From contig LWCA01000232.1 of assembly GCA_001642005.1 (NCBI GenBank), positions 1-38,096 of the forward strand: a stretch of DNA of 38,096 bases, written 5' to 3'. Origin of the DNA: Intoshia linei (Eukaryota > Orthonectida > Rhopaluridae). The position numbers were made by a program, and so were the translations under genes. The notes beneath the pieces were generated by a model. It worked only from the letters and a program-made list of their open reading frames with translations. It was not told the DNA's origin and searched no databases. How positions within the stretch are numbered: the first letter of the stretch is position 1; each line of letters begins with the position of its first letter. Shown here one piece after another: positions 32,353-38,096 of this stretch.

Positions 32353-35300
32353 ATGAAAATTTTAATTTTATGTTTAATTTTATCAAGTTTAAACTATTAT
32401 AAAACATCTCAAGTTAAGACTGTATACGTTATACCACACAGCCATGATGATGTTGGATGGATTAGAACAATTGATAGTTATTATTATGGAGGTAATCTAC
32501 TCTACATACATGTATATTGGAGTGATTTAAAAACCTGTTAATTATCCAAATGGAGAATGTACTACATGTATTTAGATTTTAAAAGTCACGATCATAATAA
32601 TTGAGATTCGTATATTCTGTAGTATACAATTTTGATATAACACACTCGCGACATCTAACTGATAAAGTGGTTATAGTCATATAAATGTATTCTACGTGGC
32701 TAGAGATCGAATCCCGATTTTGACCTCTTTTTATTTTAGATGAACTTATCAGAGTTCCACTCTTCCAATCGTTAGAGATGATACAGTTATATTATGTATT
32801 TAGTTGATAAAGATAAGAAAAATGTTGGTGTAAAATACATCTTAAACTCGATTTACAGAGAATTACAGCTTAATGAAGATTTTAAGTTTATATACAGCGA
32901 AATGGCGTTTTTTACTAAATGGTGGAATGAACAAACAAGTCTTACAAAGGAAAATGTTAAAAAATTAGTTAAACAGAGTTTTATTTATATTTACTCTATT
33001 GTATTTAATTTAGGAAGGCTACAATTTGTTGGAGGAGGATATGTTATGAATGATGAAGCTACAACTTATTATTCAGATATTATTGATCAAATGACTCTGG
33101 GTCATGAATTCATTAAAAACACGTTTGGAGTTGAAGCTGTACCTACAATTGCTTGGCAGATTGATCCATTTGGACATTCTGTTTCGTCTATAGAAATATT
33201 TGCTGGGGTAATTTAAAAATAATGATATACGCATGCTGAGGTAGCAATATTTACTAAAAATTTTACAATTTTATGGATGGGTAGTATTAACTGGGTGTAT
33301 TTTTAAAATAGAAACACTATAACACAATCAAAAACAAGTGAAGACACTTCTCCGAATAGCGTTTATCATTTTAACATACATCATTAAAATATTACTTTTT
33401 TGCATTATTTTTGCAACAGTATTAATTTAGATGAAAATGGACCACTTGATATTGTATAGAATACCAAAATATTTTGAAATGCTACTATCCCAACAAAACA
33501 TCATCGATTTCCTTTGGAAATCCAAAGGTACTTAGATCCATGTGTTTGATGAATCAATGCATCAATAATTCTTTGATCATACTTGTTAATTAATTTTTAA
33601 TGTTATACAATTCTATGTTATGCATAATATGCATGTTATATTAGTTTTATCCATCTTTTTTCTATGTCTTTGTGGTAAGAAGCAGACGGTGGAGAGGGGC
33701 CATGAGCCATACGGCTCGGCCTACAATCATGAGGGCCTACGGCTGGCTCTCTAAGTCATGCTAACAAGTGATACGAAAACAAATGTAGTATTGACACAAT
33801 TCTACTACTATGGCACCGGAAAATTGATTAAAAACATTTATTCGGGTTAGCCATAACAGCCAAATATACAACACTAAGTTGACTGTTACAATTCCTTTGG
33901 TGGTTGCCCATGTTTTGTGTATCATTTTGTTCTTTAAATTCATTTATAACTAATTTATTTTGGTTTTTACGAAATTCTAATTAAAGTAAGTTTATAATAA
34001 ACTTTATGTATAGTTTTTGGGTTAATTATGGGGAATTCAAACATCATTAAAAACAAAATAAATAAGCTAGAAATGAATTTAAAAAAAAGGTACACAAGGC
34101 ATGATAAACACATCAAAGGAATTACCCACATAATTATTTATAGAAACAAAATTAAAGCTGTTTATATATAAAATAAAGTTATATTTTAAATTTATTCTAA
34201 GAATTTTGTATGAATTGCAATAATTACATTTGACTCAAATGATTTGAGGGGGTAAATATTAACCGATTTCATTTTTTTGGATGATAAATACTTAACATCA
34301 AAAAAGGCATTCACATGCAAAATGGGTTTTTAATAAAAAAAAACATCAAAAGTGATCAAGTTCAAAAGTGTGAACACCTTATTACACATATAAATGTAAA
34401 AATATATATGTTAAAAATAATTTAGTTTCAAATCAATCAATAATTACTCATTATTTAACTGAAAAATATAGCCAACCAAGCGAGTTGGATTTCTTTGTCA
34501 AAGCACCAATTGTGGTAAATATTGAAATTAATTAATCATAATAACGAATGGAGATTACGTTATATGCTAATATTCTAATAGTCATCATAATATTATGCTT
34601 GATTAATACATAATATTGTAAACTAAGTCCTCATTGAATATTGAAACTACTTTCATAAATAAATTGAAATTTTAAATATATGGGAATTATATTTATTTTA
34701 ACGGTGGGAACATCAACTCTATAACTCGCCATGTGATTATGACTGTAATATAGAATATTAACATTCTATTCTATAACTCGCCAATACTCCTACTCGCCAT
34801 TAATTTAAAATATACAACTAAAGGTTTTAAAACCATTTTTCAAAATTAATTACGATTCTATATTTTAACTTATATAATATGCGACGCGATTTATGTTTGT
34901 CTGTGTGTGTGTCCTACTTTAATGAAATAACTAGCACTCTTAGAATTTTTCAAAGACCACATTTCAATTACAGTTTTTTCCGGGACATATAATAAGATAA
35001 ATTTCCACATCCCAATTTCACATCTTAAGGGTCAAAAACCCCTGTTATCCCTCTTTTTGAAAATTAAACGAGTTGGATAATTTAAAAAATATATACGCTG
35101 ATGCTGATTTTAAAATTATAAACATTATCATAAATTTAAATTTAAAAAAATTATATCTTCAAACTCAAAACCCCAAATTACCCTTCCTTTTTTTGAAAAC
35201 AGTTCTAGAATTTCAAAAAATTTACAAGTGGTAGAGTTGTATCATGTTAACACACATAAAAAATTTCAATCCGAATAAGTGAACTTCACGGTCAAAAAAG

Positions 35301-37373
35301 CATTTTAATATTCATATATTTTTTTTTCCGAATCATTTTATTAAAACCATAAATGTGAAATAATTAACAGTCCGAAAATTAAAAAAAAGGTTTATTCTGA
35401 TAGAGCTTATTCCAGTTGATATAAATACAAAATTTCAACCCCAGAAATCAACCATTCATGATGAAAAATAATTTTTAATATATTATCAACCAATATTTTT
35501 CAAATATTTCGAATTAAAATAAAAATGAAAATGCAAATTGATCCTACAATTTTAAAAATTAAGTTAAGATGGAATAATTCACATTATAGTAAAAAGTAAT
35601 GTGATATGACGGTTCCACTTGAAATAAGTTTGGGAACTATTGCTTCAAAGGATTGATAATAGTGAATAGTAGGATCTTTAAGTTAGATTTTCTACGTGAA
35701 TTCATTTTTTTGGTAGAATAAAAATTTGCCATCGTCAGAGCTAGGTACTGTTTGTATGTAGTACATAACAGTCAATTTAGTTTATTGATATTATGCATAA
35801 GGTAAGTACATAATTTTTAAATTTTTGTTCATTTTGAAAGCGACCTAATCATTTCACTTAAATATACAGACCGATGGTTTCCAACCTTTTTACAGCTGCG
35901 GCGCACTAATAAGTAATGAAAAATTTGGCGGTGTATCCAATGTGTGAAAAAATTTCCTAGAAAAATCGATTTACAGAAAAATTTGACTGAGTTTTGCTGG
36001 AATAGTCTCAAAAAAAATGTGGACTCAAATGTTTAAGCATTATTAAAATGATTTTCACAAAATTTAAATTTTTTTAATTATACTTAAAATTTCGTGACGC
36101 ACTTAATTTTGTCTAGTGACGCAGTAGAAATTCGCGGCAAATGGTTTGGAAACCCTTGAAATAGACTATTAAATGTATATACTAGGGGTGTGAATTTTTT
36201 CACTTTTTTGCGAAAATACAAAAGTGCCACCCCATAAGTGGAAGATGGGGTTGAATGATACACAATTATCAAAAAATTATATAAGAAGGATTAAAAAAAA
36301 CCCTGTTGCAAAGCACTTCAAAATATGAATAATGAGCAAAATTTAATTTATTTTGTATAGTAAATTTCATAATAATAATAATTTCCATAACAATTAATTT
36401 TCAATTGATATTTTTTTATATTTATTCAGTTTTCTCATTGGAATCGATTTTTTATCAATTCGGCGTTCAAGATTCGCTAGACGATAATTTTGCGCATCTT
36501 TATAGCTATTTGTATAAAAAATTTTATATTTAAAATAATATTTTTAAGAAAATTGTCATATTTTAGTTACTGTGAGCGATATATTGTTCAAAACTTTAGA
36601 GGCGATGCCCCAGGGTTTTTTTTAAGAGTTGAGAGTTAAGATTGGGTGCAAATTGAATTTTTTCAAAATGTTCATATGGTGGAAGGTGCACTTTTGATAT
36701 ATAAATTCGTTCACACCCCTAGTATATACTATATAGTCTATATCCGATTATGGCCCAAAAGGACATACATTGTATCAGGGTGACTAGTACAGTTTTCTTA
36801 GTATTAAATGTTTTGAAAAGTGTTTAAATCAATTCAATAAAATTTAGGATGATCCAAAATCAGATCTCTACAACTTGGATACAAAATTAGAATATTTTAT
36901 CAAACATTGTGATTTGTTAGTAATTTAAATTTTCAATTATATTTTATACCAATCCTGATATGTATATTTCTATTCCAAAATCCCTAATAGATTAGTGATA
37001 ATGTTTGAAAAAATTATCATTTGAGTATATTTTTCTATTTATCGAGTAAATTTAAATAAATTTTGATTATTTACATCAGCTAGGGTTTCCAATCTTCCTT
37101 TAATTGAAGGAAATTCCTGTAATATTTTTATTTTTTGGATTTGCGCATTAGAAATATGAAATTTCCTTTAACTGATTTTATTATAATGTATATTATCCAT
37201 ATTATGAATGTATGCTATACATGTCTGTATTTATGATATGAATTAAAAATATTTAGCTCCAAAAAACAAACTTAGCAAAATCTCCGTTCCCATTTGGAGA
37301 CGATTTCAAATATGAAAATGCAAACATTATTGCTGAAAACATAATAAAACTTGTAAAATATGGGAATGAACAA
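32353..37373 (+). CDS. GH38 alpha-mannosidase (lysosomal type), 5' part; continues beyond the window
   Basis: Removes alpha-linked mannose from N-glycans; an N-terminal hydrophobic segment (MKILILCLILSSLNYYKTSQ) fits a signal peptide. Supported exons: 32353-32491, 32804-32977, 33014-33207, 33431-33527, then after a gap 36848-36919 and 37257-37373. HSHDDVGW (29-36) holds the zinc-binding His and Asp, and WQIDPFGHS (152-160) holds Asp155, the nucleophile position of GH38 enzymes. Between them come AFFTKWWNEQ and GGGYVMNDEATTYYSDIIDQ. Exon 4 (MKMDHLILYRIPKY to FLWKSK) aligns by the spacing of R-I and W but is very divergent. The later exons read DDPKSDLYNLDTKLEYFIKH and PFPFGDDFKYENA, clear matches to the middle of the family. 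The segment around LFTGVLPN of homologues was not found; two tiny candidate exons at 36737-36779 (YGPKG) and 36802-36821 would need introns of 22 and 26 nt. The remaining two thirds of the protein would lie past 38096. Confidence 0.8.
32649..32730 (+). repeat. Degenerate tRNA-like sequence (possible SINE head) in mannosidase intron 1
   Basis: ACTG and TAGT form a 4-bp D-stem around ATAAAGTGGTTA, which resembles a pol III A box. GATCGAATCCCG about 35 nt later resembles a B box and T-loop, and a TTTTT run follows. The anticodon and acceptor stems do not pair properly, so a functional tRNA is unlikely. Confidence 0.35.
33528..34865. other. Long mannosidase intron, left part
   Basis: Mostly AT-rich sequence. 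It contains the GC-rich island at 33679-33757. Near 34719-34800 the phrase TCTATAACTCGCCA appears twice, with a shorter ACTCGCCAT beside it, a small local repeat. A missing mannosidase exon may lie here but was not recognised. Confidence 0.4.
33679..33757. other. GC-rich 80-bp island
   Basis: A block such as GGTGGAGAGGGGCCATGAGC, then CATACGGCTCGGCCTACAAT and GAGGGCCTACGGCTGGCTCT, stands out sharply from the AT-rich surroundings. It has inner mirrored parts (GAGCC/GGCTC) and the phrase GGCCTAC occurs twice. No coding or RNA assignment is possible from the sequence. Confidence 0.5.
34866..35780 (+). repeat. Modular repeat, subfamily A, long copy in a mannosidase intron
   Basis: Left end AACTTATATAATATGCGACG; modules with CTTAAGGGTCAAAAACCCCT, TCAAACTCAAAACCCCAAAT, AACTTCACGGTCAAAAAAGC and AACCATTCATGATGAAAAAT; then GATTGATAATAGTGAATAGT (one unit) and the terminal hairpin at 35741-35780. 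It lacks most of the non-modular block present at 16840-17150. Confidence 0.7.
35741..35780. repeat. Terminal hairpin of the modular repeat
   Basis: Arms CTAGGTACTGTT and AACAGTCAATTTAG around TGTATGTAGTACA. The CC to TT change in the right arm keeps G-U pairs with the left arm, so the stem can still form in RNA. Confidence 0.7.
35872..36158. mobile_element. hAT-type MITE (second family)
   Basis: Left end CGATGGTTTCCAACCTTTTT and reverse-complemented right end CAAGGGTTTCCAAACCATTT form imperfect inverted repeats. Flanking 8-mers ATACAGAC and AAATAGAC agree at 6 of 8 places. 287 bp, no coding capacity. GGTTTCCAAACC-type ends are usual in hAT elements. Confidence 0.7.
36162..36740. mobile_element. 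MITE with about 30-bp terminal inverted repeats
   Basis: The left end contains TATATACTAGGGGTGTGAA and the right end TTCACACCCCTAGTATATA, with TAGACTA-like sequence outside on both sides. The interior (about 580 bp) is noncoding. It begins inside or directly at the target duplication of the previous MITE, so the two insertions are adjacent or nested. The superfamily is not assigned. Confidence 0.7.
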
Positions 37374-38096
37374 GTAAATTAACTTTACATGTTACATTAA
37401 ATCATAGTTTTTTACTCTTTTCATTGAGTGTCCCCCATATGATACGGATTAATCAATTTTTGGGTAGCATGGTTTTATATAATTGATTATTTTTTAAATC
37501 ATACTAAGTATTGTCAGAAAAAAATAACAAAATAGGTAAATTTTCTATTTTTGATAAGTGTAATCGTTATGATTCATTTTCTACAGTAACATGATAGTAA
37601 AAAATTTACTTGGTATTTTAAATTTTGCCTGTAACCAAGAATACGGGTAATAATGTCTATTTATATAAAAAAATCTTAAAATCGGTCGGCTTAAAAAATT
37701 GATTGGGAAAATGAAAATTTTATTGATGTAGTAAAAATTGTCCTTTATTATAATAATGTAATTAAATATTAATTAGAACGCATTTGTAAAAGTGTCAGTA
37801 TTTTTCTTATTGATTTGTCAGTATTGGTGATGGTTTGTCAGTAGAAACATTGATTTTTCAGTATTGTAGATGGTTTTCAGTATTTTAGGTGCCAATTGAC
37901 AAGAGTCAGTATAAATAATTGATTGTCAGTATTTAAATGGAATGTTCTGTATAAAATGAAACTGACAAAAAATTTTATTTCATAACATATTCTCTGGTGT
38001 GAACACCATAGAATTTTTCTAATTTTTTTGTAATATGGTTTGGTAGGTATAATATGGTATCTTAATATTTTAGTTTTAACTTGGGTCTGTAGTGGA
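37374..38096. other. Mannosidase intron running to the window edge
   Basis: AT-rich sequence after the donor at 37374. No further exon with GH38 motifs was recognised. It contains the short repeat cluster at 37790-37940. Confidence 0.45.
37790..37940. repeat. Irregular TCAGTAT repeat cluster
   Basis: Seven copies of (G)TCAGTA(TT) fall within about 140 bp at intervals of roughly 20-27 bp, some with a shared TGATGGTTT or TTGATTTTTC beside them. This looks like a decayed minisatellite. Confidence 0.55.

Noticed and set aside
35829-36272. Two minus-strand open frames of about 60 codons
   Set aside because: They lie in noncoding MITEs with clear terminal inverted repeats.
1-38096. CRISPR arrays, bacterial operons or a phage-type defence system
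   Set aside because: Spliced genes, metazoan protein families and transposon types show eukaryotic nuclear DNA; no direct-repeat and spacer array is present.

Overview
The window looks like a piece of an AT-rich (roughly three quarters A+T by eye) animal nuclear genome. The evidence is a set of intron-containing genes with metazoan homologues: a forkhead transcription factor, a tetraspan protein resembling TMEM272, an OB-fold protein resembling the N-terminus of TDRD3, mitochondrial ETF-ubiquinone oxidoreductase and a GH38 alpha-mannosidase. TGA, TAA and TAG each end a gene, so the standard code applies. Where no transposon has landed, introns are very short (31-49 nt in most cases). Short introns, closely packed same-strand genes and divergent proteins suggest a reduced, perhaps parasitic, animal such as a myxozoan, orthonectid or dicyemid. 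This is inference; no feature fixes the species.

Layout. 1-1447: remnant of a Tc1-like transposase and its terminal repeat. 1448-3257 (-): three-exon forkhead gene with a hexapeptide-repeat tail. 3258-17440: about 14 kb without a recognisable host gene, holding decayed transposons (a MULE remnant, a hAT-type MITE) and several copies of an interspersed repeat made of divergent 135-170 nt modules. 17447-30657: the gene-dense core. A TMEM272-like gene (+) converges on three minus-strand genes in tandem: ETF-QO (14 exons, reconstructed completely, 593 aa), 94 bp, the TDRD3-like gene (6 exons, 204 aa), 54 bp, and an unrecognised 82-aa coiled-coil gene (3 exons). The long ETF-QO introns carry a transposase pseudogene, a DDE element with TA target duplications, a hAT-type MITE with a perfect 8-bp target duplication, a palindromic MITE and two copies of the modular repeat. 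30658-32352: spacer with a Tc1-type helix-turn-helix remnant and another repeat copy. 32353-38096 (+): the 5' part of an alpha-mannosidase gene that runs off the window, with introns holding a tRNA-like stretch, a GC-rich island, a full repeat copy and two adjoining MITEs.

The genes do not form one obvious pathway. ETF-QO passes electrons from fatty-acid and amino-acid oxidation to ubiquinone in mitochondria; the mannosidase trims mannose from glycoproteins in the secretory or lysosomal route; the forkhead and TDRD3-like proteins act on gene expression or nucleic acids. The most notable points are the tiny introns, the operon-like spacing, the truncated TDRD3-like protein, the repeat-tailed forkhead protein and the modular repeat that ends in a long hairpin. 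Exon borders were set by hand from GT-AG sites, reading phase and similarity to remembered family sequences; no alignment was run.
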